Assembly: GCA_027442615.1 (NCBI GenBank) | Contig: DAIBBI010000037.1 | Span: 1 to 64,000, forward strand | Reading direction: 5' to 3' | Source: JAJZRV01 sp027442615 | GTDB lineage: Bacteria; Pseudomonadota; Gammaproteobacteria; Burkholderiales; Ferrovaceae | Length of the DNA stretch: 64,000 nucleotides | Part shown: one piece after another, positions 1 through 8,591 of the stretch | Numbering within the stretch: the first letter of the stretch is position 1 | How the letters are laid out: the number at the start of each line of letters is the position of its first letter | Program-made: the position numbers and the translations under genes | Notes under the pieces: model-generated | The model's database searches: none | Seen by the model: the letters and a program-made list of their open reading frames with translations, nothing else | What the model was told of the DNA's origin: nothing

Positions 1-1
1 G

Positions 2-94
2 CTGGCGTTGACGCAACGGGTAGGTTTGATGCTTCTGACCGCCCTGATGGGATTTGCACTTTATAACGATATTCAACGTCTGCTAACCAACTGA
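2..94 (+). CDS. rseP: RseP site-2 protease, C-terminal end (partial)
   Basis: Only the last 30 codons are in the window. They form a hydrophobic segment ending ALYNDIQRLLTN, the typical last membrane helix and tail of the RseP/YaeL intramembrane zinc metalloprotease. The gene stops 8 bases before bamA, the usual order (dxr-rseP-bamA) in proteobacteria. RseP cleaves anti-sigma factor RseA in the envelope stress response; the catalytic part lies outside the window. The call rests on the tail and on context. Confidence 0.75.
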   Translation: MALTQRVGLMLLTALMGFALYNDIQRLLTN

Positions 95-102
95 TCGGGT
101 CC

Positions 103-2394
103 ATGACAATTCGCACGTTTCTTGCCATGTGCTGTGTGCTGCTGAGCACGGCCGCCTGGGCCCTCTCCCCCTTCACGATCCGGGACATCCGGGTTGAAGG
201 CGCGCAACGCATTGAAGCAGGCACGATCTTCAGTTACCTGCCCCTTAAGGTGGGCGACACCGTGACCAATGAAAAGGCGAGCGCGGCAGTCAAATCACTT
301 TATGACACGGGCTTTTTTGCCGACGTCCGGCTCGAGTCCGACGGGGATGTCTTGGTGGTCGTGGTGCAGGAGCGGCCATCGATTGCGCGCATTGACATCA
401 ACGGGGCCAAGGCTTTCAACAAGGACCAGTTGAAGGACGCCTTGAAATCCATCGGCATTGCAGAATCCCGCATCTATGACAAATCACTGCTCGACAAGGC
501 GGAGAAGGAACTGAAGCGTCAGTACCTGGGCAAGGGCAAGTACTCGGCCCAGGTCACCACGACGGTGACGCCGATGCCGCGTAACCGCGTGGCCCTCACC
601 TTCAACATCGTCGAAGGGGAAGTGGCGCACATTCGCGAAATCAACATCGTGGGCGCCAAGGCTTTTCCTGAAAAGGTTCTGCAGGACCAGTTGCAGCTCA
701 ATGGCCCCAACTGGCTGTCCTGGTACACCAAAAATGACCAGTACTCCAAGCAGAAGCTGTCAGGCGACCTTGAAACCCTGCGCTCCTATTACCAGGACCG
801 GGGCTACCTGGAATTTGCGGTGGAATCCACCCAGGTCTCCATTTCACCCGACAAGCAGGACATCTACATCACCATCAACATCCACGAGGGTGAGCAGTAC
901 AAGGTTTCTGACGTCAAGCTGGCAGGGCAGTTCGTGGTGCCTGAAGCGGAACTGAAAAAGCTGCTCAAGCTCAAGCCCGGCGATACCTTTTCGCGTGAAA
1001 AGGTTACGTCCTCCAGCAAGGCCATTTCCGATCGCCTGGCCAATGAAGGTTATTCCTTCGCCAACATCAATGCCAACCCGGACATCAACAAGGAAAACCG
1101 TACTGCGGCCTTTACCTTCGTGGTGGATCCGGGGCGGCGCGTCTACGTGCGGCGCGTGAACATCTATGGCAATACCACTACGCGCGACGAGGTCATCCGC
1201 CGGGAAGTGCGTCAAATGGAAGGCGGTTGGTACTCCATCGAGAAGGTCAACCGTTCCAAGGAGCGTATCGATCGCCTGGGGTTCTTCTCTGAAGTGACGG
1301 TGGACAGCCCGCCGGTACCCGGCACCACGGACCAGGTGGACGTCAATTTCACGGTGGTGGAGCGCCAGACCGGGTCAATCCAGGTGGGCGCCGGCTACTC
1401 TTCCGCAGAAAAAGTGGTGTTGAGCGCCGGGATCAGCCAAAACAACCTGTTCGGCAGCGGCAACTCGCTATCGCTCAACGTCAATTCCGGCGAGATCACC
1501 CGGACCTATGCCCTGACCTACTTCAATCCCTACTGGACCGATGAGGGCATTGGGCGTTCCTGGAGCGTGTATGATCGCACCATGAATACCACCCTCCTGA
1601 CGGGTGTCAGTCCCTATATGACGCGCACGATCGGGGCAGACGTTCACTTGAGTGTGCCACTGAGCGAAACCAATGCCTACTCGGTGGGGTTGGGTTTTGA
1701 GTCCACGGCGATCACGGTGGTCAGCGACAGCCCCATCCAGTACCTCAACTTCGTGGATCAGTTTGGCGACACGGCCAAGACCCTCAAGGCTGACGTGGGC
1801 TTTTCACGGGACAGCCGGGATAGCGTGATCTATCCCATGAAGGGTCTTAACCAGCGCTACAGCCTGGAGGCGGGGTTGCCGGGCGCGGACCTCAAATATT
1901 ACCGGGCCACGATGAATGCGCAGTGGCTCTCCCCGATGTCGACCGATACCACCATGTCCTTTTCCGGCCAGTTGGGCTATGGTAACGGGTACGGGGGCAT
2001 GCCACTGCCGTTCTTCAAGAACTTCTTTGCCGGTGGCGTGGACTCGGTGCGGGGTTACTTTACCGGGAGCTTGGGCCCCCACACCTTCGACATCGTGGGC
2101 AACACGCTCAATCTGGGGGGCAACAAACTGGCCACGGGCAGTGCGGAATACCTGTTTCCCATGCCGGGGATGAAAAATGACCACTCCTTCCGCTTGAGCA
2201 CGTTTTTCGATGCCGGTAACGTTTTCGGGGTGGGCGAGGCGATATCCCCAAGCCAGTTTCGCTATTCGGCAGGGATGGCCCTGTCCTGGTATTCCCCCAT
2301 GGGGCCGCTCAAGTTCAGTTATGCCGTTCCCATTCGCGCTCAACCGTTGGATAATATCGAGCGGTTGCAGTTTCAGATGGGCACCACCTTTTAA
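103..2394 (+). CDS. bamA: BamA, outer membrane protein assembly factor
   Basis: This is the core subunit of the BAM complex, which inserts beta-barrel proteins into the outer membrane. The 763-residue length fits the family. A signal peptide (about residues 1-20, ending AAWA) precedes five POTRA domains (about 22-420) and a 16-strand barrel. The barrel carries the conserved VRGY motif of loop 6 (near residue 648) and ends in phenylalanine, as a beta-signal should. It follows rseP closely and is 12 bases ahead of the periplasmic chaperone gene skp. The BAM lipoprotein BamD is encoded separately at about 25.3-26.1 kb. Confidence 0.96.
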   Translation: MTIRTFLAMCCVLLSTAAWALSPFTIRDIRVEGAQRIEAGTIFSYLPLKVGDTVTNEKASAAVKSLYDTGFFADVRLESDGDVLVVVVQERPSIARIDINGAKAFNKDQLKDALKSIGIAESRIYDKSLLDKAEKELKRQYLGKGKYSAQVTTTVTPMPRNRVALTFNIVEGEVAHIREINIVGAKAFPEKVLQDQLQLNGPNWLSWYTKNDQYSKQKLSGDLETLRSYYQDRGYLEFAVESTQVSISPDKQDIYITINIHEGEQYKVSDVKLAGQFVVPEAELKKLLKLKPGDTFSREKVTSSSKAISDRLANEGYSFANINANPDINKENRTAAFTFVVDPGRRVYVRRVNIYGNTTTRDEVIRREVRQMEGGWYSIEKVNRSKERIDRLGFFSEVTVDSPPVPGTTDQVDVNFTVVERQTGSIQVGAGYSSAEKVVLSAGISQNNLFGSGNSLSLNVNSGEITRTYALTYFNPYWTDEGIGRSWSVYDRTMNTTLLTGVSPYMTRTIGADVHLSVPLSETNAYSVGLGFESTAITVVSDSPIQYLNFVDQFGDTAKTLKADVGFSRDSRDSVIYPMKGLNQRYSLEAGLPGADLKYYRATMNAQWLSPMSTDTTMSFSGQLGYGNGYGGMPLPFFKNFFAGGVDSVRGYFTGSLGPHTFDIVGNTLNLGGNKLATGSAEYLFPMPGMKNDHSFRLSTFFDAGNVFGVGEAISPSQFRYSAGMALSWYSPMGPLKFSYAVPIRAQPLDNIERLQFQMGTTF

Positions 2395-2406
2395 GCGAGC
2401 ACTGAC

Positions 2407-2904
2407 ATGAAATCTTTGAAATTTTTGATTCTTGTGATGGGGGTTCTGGCCTTGACGCCTGTGATGGGGGCTGACCTCAAGCTGGGCTGGATCAATATCG
2501 AGCGCATTTTTCGCGAAGCCGGGCCAGCGCAGAAGGCCACCAAAAAGCTGGAAAAGGAATTCGACAAGCGCCAGGGAGATATCCAGAAAATCGGCAAGCA
2601 GATGAGCGACTTGCAAACCCAGCTGGACAAGGAAGGCATGACCATGAGCGAGGCCGATCGTGCGCGCAAGGAGCGTGATCTCGCCAACCTCAACCGTGAT
2701 TTTCAGCGCATGCAGCGCGAATTTCGCGAGGATCTCAACACGCGGCGCAACGAGGAGTTTGCCAGCATCCAGGAGCGCGCCAACAAGGTCATTCGTGAAA
2801 TTGCAGAGTCTGAAAAGTACGATCTGATCCTCACGGAAGCCATCTACGCCAGCCCTAAAATCGACATTACGGAAAAGGTCTTGAAGGCCCTGGCCGACAA
2901 GTAA
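2407..2904 (+). CDS. skp: Skp/OmpH periplasmic chaperone
   Basis: The 165-residue product starts with a signal peptide (cleavage after PVMGA, about residue 21). A long, charged, coiled-coil-rich helical region (about 50-130) follows, as in the tentacles of the trimeric Skp chaperone. Skp holds unfolded outer membrane proteins in the periplasm and passes them to BamA, encoded just upstream. The genes bamA-skp-lpxD-fabZ-lpxA-lpxB form one tightly spaced cluster, the standard envelope operon. Confidence 0.93.
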   Translation: MKSLKFLILVMGVLALTPVMGADLKLGWINIERIFREAGPAQKATKKLEKEFDKRQGDIQKIGKQMSDLQTQLDKEGMTMSEADRARKERDLANLNRDFQRMQREFREDLNTRRNEEFASIQERANKVIREIAESEKYDLILTEAIYASPKIDITEKVLKALADK

Positions 2905-2919
2905 CCTCCGTGCCCTTCT

Positions 2920-3960
2920 TTGGAAGCCACCCAGCCCCATTCCTTACAGGACCTTGCCGACGCATGCGGCGGCGAGGTGGTGGGTGACGCTCGGACCCTG
3001 ATCCGCGGCATTGGCACCCTGGAGCAGGCAGCTCCCGGTGAAATCACCTTCCTGGCCAACACCCTGTACCGCGATCTGCTGGTCAAAACGCAGGCCTCGG
3101 CAGTGATCCTGGGGCAGGCTGATCGCAACGCCACGGCCTTGCCGCGCATCGTTTCGGACAACCCTTACGCCTGTTACGCCCGCATCGCACAGCGCCTGTT
3201 TCCCTTTCCCCGCGCCGTTCCGGGCGTTCATCCCAGCGCCGTGATCGACCCTGCGGCAAGGATTGCGACAAGTGCCAGCATCGGTCCCCAGGTCACCATC
3301 GGCGCCGGCGCCGTGGTTGGCGATGGGGTCGTGATCGGGGCGGGCTGCGTGCTGGGAGACCGCGTGGTACTGGCAGAGGGGTGCTGGCTGTATCCGCGTG
3401 TGGTGATTTATGCGGGCTGCGAAGTGGGCGCACGCAGCATCCTGCATTCGGGCGTGGTCCTGGGCGCCGACGGGTTCGGCATGGCACGCGACCAGGGGGG
3501 CTGGGTGAAAATTCCCCAGATTGGACGCGTGCTGATCGGCGCCGACGTCGAAATTGGCGCCAACACCACCGTGGACCGCGGTGCCATTGAAGACACCGTC
3601 ATCGAGGAGGGGGTCAAGCTCGACAACCAGATCCAGATTGCCCACAACTGCCGGGTTGGCGCGCATACGGTCATCGCGGGTTGCACCGGAATCTCCGGGA
3701 GTACCCGGATTGGCCGCAACTGCCGCATCGGGGGCGGGGTGGGCATGGTGGGCCATCTCGAAATTTGCGATGGGGTCACCGTGTCAGGGTTTTCCCTGAT
3801 CACGAAATCCATTACCCAGCCGGGGGTTTATACCTCATCCATTCCAAGCCAGCCGCATCGCGTCTGGATGGAAACGCTGGCCAACCTGCGCGCCCTGCCT
3901 CAGTGGGTCAAGAAGCTGAGAGCGCTCGAGCAGGACATACAAAAAATGAAGGAGGAGTAG
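2920..3960 (+). CDS. lpxD: LpxD, UDP-3-O-acylglucosamine N-acyltransferase
   Basis: LpxD catalyses the third step of lipid A synthesis, N-acylation of UDP-3-O-(3-hydroxyacyl)-glucosamine from acyl-ACP. The 346-residue protein has the N-terminal uridine-binding domain (about 1-100), a left-handed parallel beta-helix of hexapeptide repeats (about 105-300) and a C-terminal helix. The catalytic histidine lies in the QIAHNCRVG segment. No ATG or GTG fits the frame at the 5' end, so a TTG at 2920, 15 bases after skp, is the best start. Confidence 0.93.
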   Translation: MEATQPHSLQDLADACGGEVVGDARTLIRGIGTLEQAAPGEITFLANTLYRDLLVKTQASAVILGQADRNATALPRIVSDNPYACYARIAQRLFPFPRAVPGVHPSAVIDPAARIATSASIGPQVTIGAGAVVGDGVVIGAGCVLGDRVVLAEGCWLYPRVVIYAGCEVGARSILHSGVVLGADGFGMARDQGGWVKIPQIGRVLIGADVEIGANTTVDRGAIEDTVIEEGVKLDNQIQIAHNCRVGAHTVIAGCTGISGSTRIGRNCRIGGGVGMVGHLEICDGVTVSGFSLITKSITQPGVYTSSIPSQPHRVWMETLANLRALPQWVKKLRALEQDIQKMKEE

Positions 3961-3962
3961 TC

Positions 3963-4412
3963 ATGGCGGGCATGGACATCAACGAAATCATGGAGTACCT
4001 GCCACATCGGTATCCATTCCTGCTGGTGGATCGGGTTCTGGACGTCATTCCTGGCCAGACCATCACGGCAATCAAGAACGTCAGCATGAACGAGGAGTTC
4101 TTCCAGGGGCACTTTCCCGGTCATCCGGTCATGCCCGGCGTGCTGATCATCGAGGCCCTGGCCCAGGCTGCGGCCTTGCTGACGTTCAAGACCGAAGGCC
4201 TCAAACCGGACGGCAAGGTTGTCACCTACTTTGTGGGTATCGACAAGGCGCGCTTCAGAACCCCGGTCTTTCCGGGCGATCAATTGATGTTGCATGCCAA
4301 ACTGCTGCGCCAGTCCTATCGGGTGTGGAAGTTTGCGGCCCAGGCCATGGTCAATGGACAGGTGGTGACCGAGGCCGAGCTGCTCTGTACGGAAAAAGTG
4401 CTTGAAGCATGA
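3963..4412 (+). CDS. fabZ: FabZ, 3-hydroxyacyl-ACP dehydratase
   Basis: This 149-residue hot-dog-fold enzyme dehydrates (3R)-hydroxyacyl-ACP in fatty acid elongation and competes with LpxA and LpxD for the same substrates. The motifs LPHRYPFLLVDRV and GHFPGHPVMPGV carry the catalytic histidine region. The reading frame is open far upstream, but the ATG at 3963 has a strong AAGGAGG 8 bases before it and gives the family's normal N-terminus. Its stop overlaps the lpxA start as ATGA. Confidence 0.96.
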   Translation: MAGMDINEIMEYLPHRYPFLLVDRVLDVIPGQTITAIKNVSMNEEFFQGHFPGHPVMPGVLIIEALAQAAALLTFKTEGLKPDGKVVTYFVGIDKARFRTPVFPGDQLMLHAKLLRQSYRVWKFAAQAMVNGQVVTEAELLCTEKVLEA

Positions 4413-5179
4413 TCCATCCCAGCGCCATCATTCATCCAGGGGCCGAGCTTGCAAGTGACGTGACGGTTGGCGCCTATGCCATCATCGGCGAACAGGTGCG
4501 CATTGGTCCGGGCACCACGGTGGCGGACCATGTGCGCATTACCGGGCGTACCACCATCGGTGCGCGCAACCGGATCCACGCGTTCTGCGTGCTGGGAGGC
4601 GATCCCCAGGACAAGAAATACCACGGTGAAAACACCGCGCTGGAAATCGGGGACGACAACACCATCCGTGAATTCTGTACCTTCAACATCGGTACCGAGG
4701 ACGATGCGGGGGTTACGCGGCTGGGCAACCACAACTGGATCATGGCTTATGTGCATCTGGCCCATGATTGCCAGGTGGGCGACCATACCACCTTTGCCAA
4801 TCACGCCACCCTCGCAGGCCACGTGCATGTGGGCGACTGGACCATTCTTGGCGGATTCGTCGGCGTGCATCAGTTTGTCCGGGTGGGGGCGCACAGCTTT
4901 CTTGGCATCTCGGCCGTCATCACCCAGGATGTTCCACCCTTCGTCATGGTGGCAGGTCACCCCGCCGGTCCCCACGGCATCAACAGCGAAGGGCTGCGTC
5001 GGCGCGGCTTTGCGGCGGACGAAATCGCAGCCATCAAGCAGGCGTATCGCAAGCTCTATCGTTCCGGACTGAGCCTGGAGGAAGCGCGCGGCGAGATTGC
5101 CCGGATTGCGGAACAGCACCCCCGCGTGCAGGACATGCTGGATTTCCTCGCGCAATCGACCCGCGGCATCGTGCGCTGA
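4409..5179 (+). CDS. lpxA: LpxA, UDP-N-acetylglucosamine acyltransferase
   Basis: LpxA catalyses the first lipid A step, O-acylation of UDP-GlcNAc. The 256 residues show hexapeptide repeats over about 1-190 and a helical C-terminal domain. The catalytic-histidine region NHATLAGHVHVGDW and the GVHQFVRVG segment that follows it are both present. Translation is probably coupled to fabZ by the ATGA overlap. The lpxB start follows 2 bases after the stop. Confidence 0.96.
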   Translation: MIHPSAIIHPGAELASDVTVGAYAIIGEQVRIGPGTTVADHVRITGRTTIGARNRIHAFCVLGGDPQDKKYHGENTALEIGDDNTIREFCTFNIGTEDDAGVTRLGNHNWIMAYVHLAHDCQVGDHTTFANHATLAGHVHVGDWTILGGFVGVHQFVRVGAHSFLGISAVITQDVPPFVMVAGHPAGPHGINSEGLRRRGFAADEIAAIKQAYRKLYRSGLSLEEARGEIARIAEQHPRVQDMLDFLAQSTRGIVR

Positions 5180-5181
5180 CC

Positions 5182-6321
5182 ATGCGCATCGGCGTGGTGG
5201 CTGGTGAAGCATCAGGCGACGCGCTGGGAGTAACCCTGATGGAAGCCGTGCGGAAGCGCTACCCTGAAGCCGTTTTTGAAGGCATCGCAGGGCCGCGCAT
5301 GCAGGCGCTCGGCGCGCATTCGCTTTTTCCCATGGAGATGCTTTCGGTGCGCGGTTACCTGGAAGTGCTGCGCGCGTTGCCAGGCCTCCTGTCGATACGC
5401 CGGCAGCTGATCCGGTATTTTCTGGCATCCCCGCCCGACCTTTTCGTCGGCATCGATGCCCCAGACTTCAACCTCACCCTGGAAAAGCGGCTCAAGCGCG
5501 CCGGCATTCCCACCCTGCAAATGGTGGCACCCACGGTTTGGGCCTGGCGCGCCAATCGCCTGCCGGCCATTAGGGAGGCGGTATCGGGGGTGCTTTCCGT
5601 GTTCCCCTTCGAACGCCCCATCTTCGAGCGGGCCGGCATTCCCATTACGGATATCGGGCACCCCCTGGCGCAGCAAATTCCGGAACGGACCGATCGCGCA
5701 GCGGCGCGCCTGAGCCTGGCGCTGGGGAGCGCATCGCCGGTCGTGGCCCTGCTGCCAGGCAGCCGCGTCTCCGAACTGGAATTTCATGCGCAGTTGTTCG
5801 TGGATACGGCGGCACTGTTGCAGCGGCGCTTTCCACAAGCCCGTTTTCTGGTGCCACTCGTCAATCGGCAGACCCGGGACCAGTTCGAGAAGGTGCTGCG
5901 GCGTAAGCCGCAGCACCTTGACGTGATGATGCTGGAGGGGAGGGCGCAGGAAGCGCTGTCCGCCGCCGACGTGGCCCTGGTGGCCTCCGGGACGGCCACG
6001 CTGGAGGCGGCCTTGCTGAAATGCCCCATGGTCATCACGTATCGCCTTTCGGCCCTGACGGCCTGGCTGGTGCGCCAACGCGCCACCGCGCGGTTTTTTG
6101 GGTTGCCCAACATCATTCTGGATGAGGCCGTGGTGCCGGAGGTGATCCAGGAAGCGGCAACCCCCCAAAACCTGGCAGAGCACCTGGCACGGCTTCTGGG
6201 TGATCCGGCAGCGCAGCGGGCCATGGTGCAGTCCTTTGAGCGCCTGCACCACCTGCTGCGAACGGACTCGCACCAAGGCATTCTGAAGGGCATCGCGCAG
6301 GCTTTGCAGCATGCATCCTGA
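5182..6321 (+). CDS. lpxB: LpxB, lipid-A-disaccharide synthase
   Basis: LpxB condenses 2,3-diacylglucosamine-1-phosphate with UDP-2,3-diacylglucosamine at the inner membrane. The product is 379 residues, a normal length for this GT-B (GT19) glycosyltransferase. The start MRIGVVAGEASGD, APTVWAWR and VASGTATLEAAL are family signatures. The frame is open upstream, but the ATG at 5182 gives the canonical N-terminus immediately after lpxA. The 3' end overlaps rnhB by 11 bases. Confidence 0.95.
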   Translation: MRIGVVAGEASGDALGVTLMEAVRKRYPEAVFEGIAGPRMQALGAHSLFPMEMLSVRGYLEVLRALPGLLSIRRQLIRYFLASPPDLFVGIDAPDFNLTLEKRLKRAGIPTLQMVAPTVWAWRANRLPAIREAVSGVLSVFPFERPIFERAGIPITDIGHPLAQQIPERTDRAAARLSLALGSASPVVALLPGSRVSELEFHAQLFVDTAALLQRRFPQARFLVPLVNRQTRDQFEKVLRRKPQHLDVMMLEGRAQEALSAADVALVASGTATLEAALLKCPMVITYRLSALTAWLVRQRATARFFGLPNIILDEAVVPEVIQEAATPQNLAEHLARLLGDPAAQRAMVQSFERLHHLLRTDSHQGILKGIAQALQHAS

Positions 6322-6925
6322 TCGCCTGATTCGCGCAGGACAAGCGCTCGATTTTCCCGAGGGGCTGCTGTGCGGCGTGGATGAGGCGGGGCGAGGCCCG
6401 ATTGCAGGACCCGTGACGGCCGCAGCCGTGATCCTGCATCCGGATCGCCCCGTCCCCGGCCTCAACGATTCCAAAAAACTGAGTGCAAGACAACGCGACG
6501 CACTGGAACGGCTCATCAAGTCGAATGCGCTGGCGTGGTCCACGGCCTGCGCGAGTGTGGCCGAGATCGATCAGCTCAACATCCTGCAGGCCACACTCCT
6601 TGCCATGCGCCGCGCCGTGGAGGCGTTGGGAACCCCTCCCGGGGTGGTGGCGGTGGATGGCCTGTACAGCCCGACCCTGCCCGCCACGACGATAGCCGTG
6701 GTTGCAGGCGACGCGCGGGTTGCCGCCATTTCGGCTGCCTCCATCCTGGCCAAGACGGAACGGGATCGCGTCATGGCCGTGCTGGGACGGGACTATCCCC
6801 AATACCAGTTTGAACGCCACAAAGGATATCCGACGGCGCTGCATCTCGCGCGGTTGCGCGAGCATGGGGTGAGCCCCCACCACCGCCTTTCTTTTGCACC
6901 GGTGAGCGCCACGAGATGCGCGTGA
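6311..6925 (+). CDS. rnhB: Ribonuclease HII
   Basis: RNase HII removes ribonucleotides and RNA from RNA-DNA hybrids. The 204-residue product has the acidic metal-binding residues in GVDEAGRGPIAGPV and in the AVDG segment, and the SAASILAKTERD motif. It overlaps lpxB upstream and the methyltransferase gene downstream by 10 bases, so it probably belongs to the same transcript. The lpxB-rnhB pairing is common in proteobacteria. Confidence 0.95.
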   Translation: MHPDRLIRAGQALDFPEGLLCGVDEAGRGPIAGPVTAAAVILHPDRPVPGLNDSKKLSARQRDALERLIKSNALAWSTACASVAEIDQLNILQATLLAMRRAVEALGTPPGVVAVDGLYSPTLPATTIAVVAGDARVAAISAASILAKTERDRVMAVLGRDYPQYQFERHKGYPTALHLARLREHGVSPHHRLSFAPVSATRCA

Positions 6926-7695
6926 TCCGCTCGCGCGACAACGCGCTCGTCAAACAGTTTGCCAACCTCTCGCATTCGTCGCGGTACCGCCACAAACAGG
7001 GCCTGACGGTGCTCGATGGGGTGCACCTGGTGGAAGCCCATGCCCTTGCCCGAGGGGGGCCACAAACGGTGTTGGTGAGCGAGAGCGGCCTGTCCCACCC
7101 GGAGGTGGCCCGGCTGCTGGCAGGCGGCCTCATGCCGCAACCCGTGGTGCTGGGCGACGCGCTTTTTGCGGAGTGCGCCACGGTGCAGTCCCCGCTGGGC
7201 ATTGCCGCAATCGTTGCCATCCCCTCTCCAGCGCTGCCCGCGCATCCGCTGGGCCCTTGCCTGATGCTGGAAGACATTCAGGATCCGGGCAATCTGGGCA
7301 CCTTGCTGCGCTCGGCGGCGGCGGCGGGCATTCCGCGCGCCTTTCTCTCGCCCGGCTGCGCGCATGCCTGGGCGCCACGCGTCCTGTGCGCGGGTATGGG
7401 GGCGCATTTTCAGATTGAACTTCATGAAGGGGTGGCCCTGCCCGAACTGGCCCGGCATCACGAAGGGCGCGTGCTTGGTGCCGCCCTGCACGAGGCCCGC
7501 CCCTATTTTGACGCGGACCTGCGTGGGGCGGTGGCCCTCGTGATCGGCAACGAAGGGGCGGGAATATCCCCTGAATTGCTGGCCTTGGTCCATGAACGCA
7601 TCCATATTCCCATGGCGCCCGGGATTGAATCGCTCAATGCCGCGGTGGCGGGTTCCGTGCTGATGTTCGAGCGGATGCGCCAACTGTCCTGCTAG
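6916..7695 (+). CDS. TrmH/SpoU family RNA 2'-O-methyltransferase
   Basis: The 259 residues comprise an N-terminal substrate-binding domain (about 1-95) and a SPOUT catalytic domain with the knot motifs DIQDPGNLGTLLRSA, VIGNEGAGIS and IPMAPGIESLNAAVA. Family members methylate ribose 2'-OH groups in rRNA or tRNA using S-adenosylmethionine; the target site cannot be read from sequence. Its TAG stop and that of ppsR on the other strand share the palindrome CTAG at 7692-7695. Confidence 0.88.
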   Translation: MRVIRSRDNALVKQFANLSHSSRYRHKQGLTVLDGVHLVEAHALARGGPQTVLVSESGLSHPEVARLLAGGLMPQPVVLGDALFAECATVQSPLGIAAIVAIPSPALPAHPLGPCLMLEDIQDPGNLGTLLRSAAAAGIPRAFLSPGCAHAWAPRVLCAGMGAHFQIELHEGVALPELARHHEGRVLGAALHEARPYFDADLRGAVALVIGNEGAGISPELLALVHERIHIPMAPGIESLNAAVAGSVLMFERMRQLSC

Positions 7696-8510
7696 TACAG
7701 ATGCCGCGAAAGCCCCGTTTGGTGCAGTATGGTGGTGGACAATTCCTCGATCGACATGTTGGTGGATTCCAGAAAGGGAATGCCATGGGCGCGCAACATG
7801 GCCTCGGCGGCCCTTATTTCGTGGCGGCAGTTGGACAGTGAGGCGTAACGGCTGTCGGGGCGGCGCTCCGAACGGATCTGGTGCAGCCGCTCGGGGCGAA
7901 TCGACAACCCCCACAGTTTCTTGCGCCAGGACAGCAGGGCGGACGGCAGTTGCTGTTTGTCCAGGTCTTCGGGAATCAGGGGGTAGTTGGCTGCCTTGAT
8001 GCCAAACTGCATGGCGAGATAAAGGCTGGTGGGGGTCTTGCCGCAGCGCGACACGCCCACCAGGATGATCTCGGCTTCGTCCAGTCCTGCGCTGTTGACG
8101 CCATCGTCATGCGCCATGCTGAAATTGATGGCATTGATGCGCTGGGTATAGGTATGCAGGTCCCCCGTGCTATGTGACTTGCCCACGGCATGGGAGGAGG
8201 GGGTGCCCAATTCGGATTCCAGCGGCGCAATGAAGGTCTCAAAAAAATCCAGGACCAGGGCCTCCGCCGTCCTGATGATGCGGCGGATGGGTTCGTCGAT
8301 CAGGGTGCTGAATACGAGCGGGCGGTGCCCGTCCGTGGTGGCGGCAAGGTTGATGGCTGCAACCGCGTCCCGGGCGCGCTCCGGGCTGTCCACGAAGGGC
8401 ATCGTATGGCGCTGGAAGTGGAACCCGTCAAATTGGGTAATCAGGCTTTGGCCCAGCATTTCGGCGGTGATTCCGGTACGATCGGAGACGTAAAACACAC
8501 TTCGCTTCAT
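7692..8510 (-). CDS. ppsR: PEP synthase regulatory protein (kinase/pyrophosphorylase)
   Basis: The 272-residue PSRP/DUF299 protein phosphorylates a threonine of PEP synthase with ADP and removes it with phosphate, switching the enzyme off and on. The start MKRSVFYVSDRTGITAE and the P-loop-like GVSRCGKTPTSLYLA are family hallmarks. An upstream in-frame ATG exists, but the start at 8510 gives the standard N-terminus. It is divergent from its target ppsA, so the pair shares an 81-base regulatory gap. Confidence 0.94.
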   Translation of the reverse strand: MKRSVFYVSDRTGITAEMLGQSLITQFDGFHFQRHTMPFVDSPERARDAVAAINLAATTDGHRPLVFSTLIDEPIRRIIRTAEALVLDFFETFIAPLESELGTPSSHAVGKSHSTGDLHTYTQRINAINFSMAHDDGVNSAGLDEAEIILVGVSRCGKTPTSLYLAMQFGIKAANYPLIPEDLDKQQLPSALLSWRKKLWGLSIRPERLHQIRSERRPDSRYASLSNCRHEIRAAEAMLRAHGIPFLESTNMSIEELSTTILHQTGLSRHLY

Positions 8511-8533
8511 AAAACTCACCAATTCCCAAAGGG

Positions 8534-8563
8534 TTATCCACAGCATAGCAGATGTCTTATAAT
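8534..8563 (+). promoter_or_regulatory. Candidate promoter for ppsA
   Basis: A perfect TATAAT lies at 8558-8563, with a weak -35 (TTATCC, 8534-8539) 18 bases upstream. Transcription would start near 8570, giving about a 20-base leader before ppsA. A GGTCAGGGGG stretch that could act as ribosome binding site lies just ahead of the ATG. Confidence 0.45.
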
Positions 8564-8591
8564 AGACAACTTTTATAGGTCAGGGGGCATC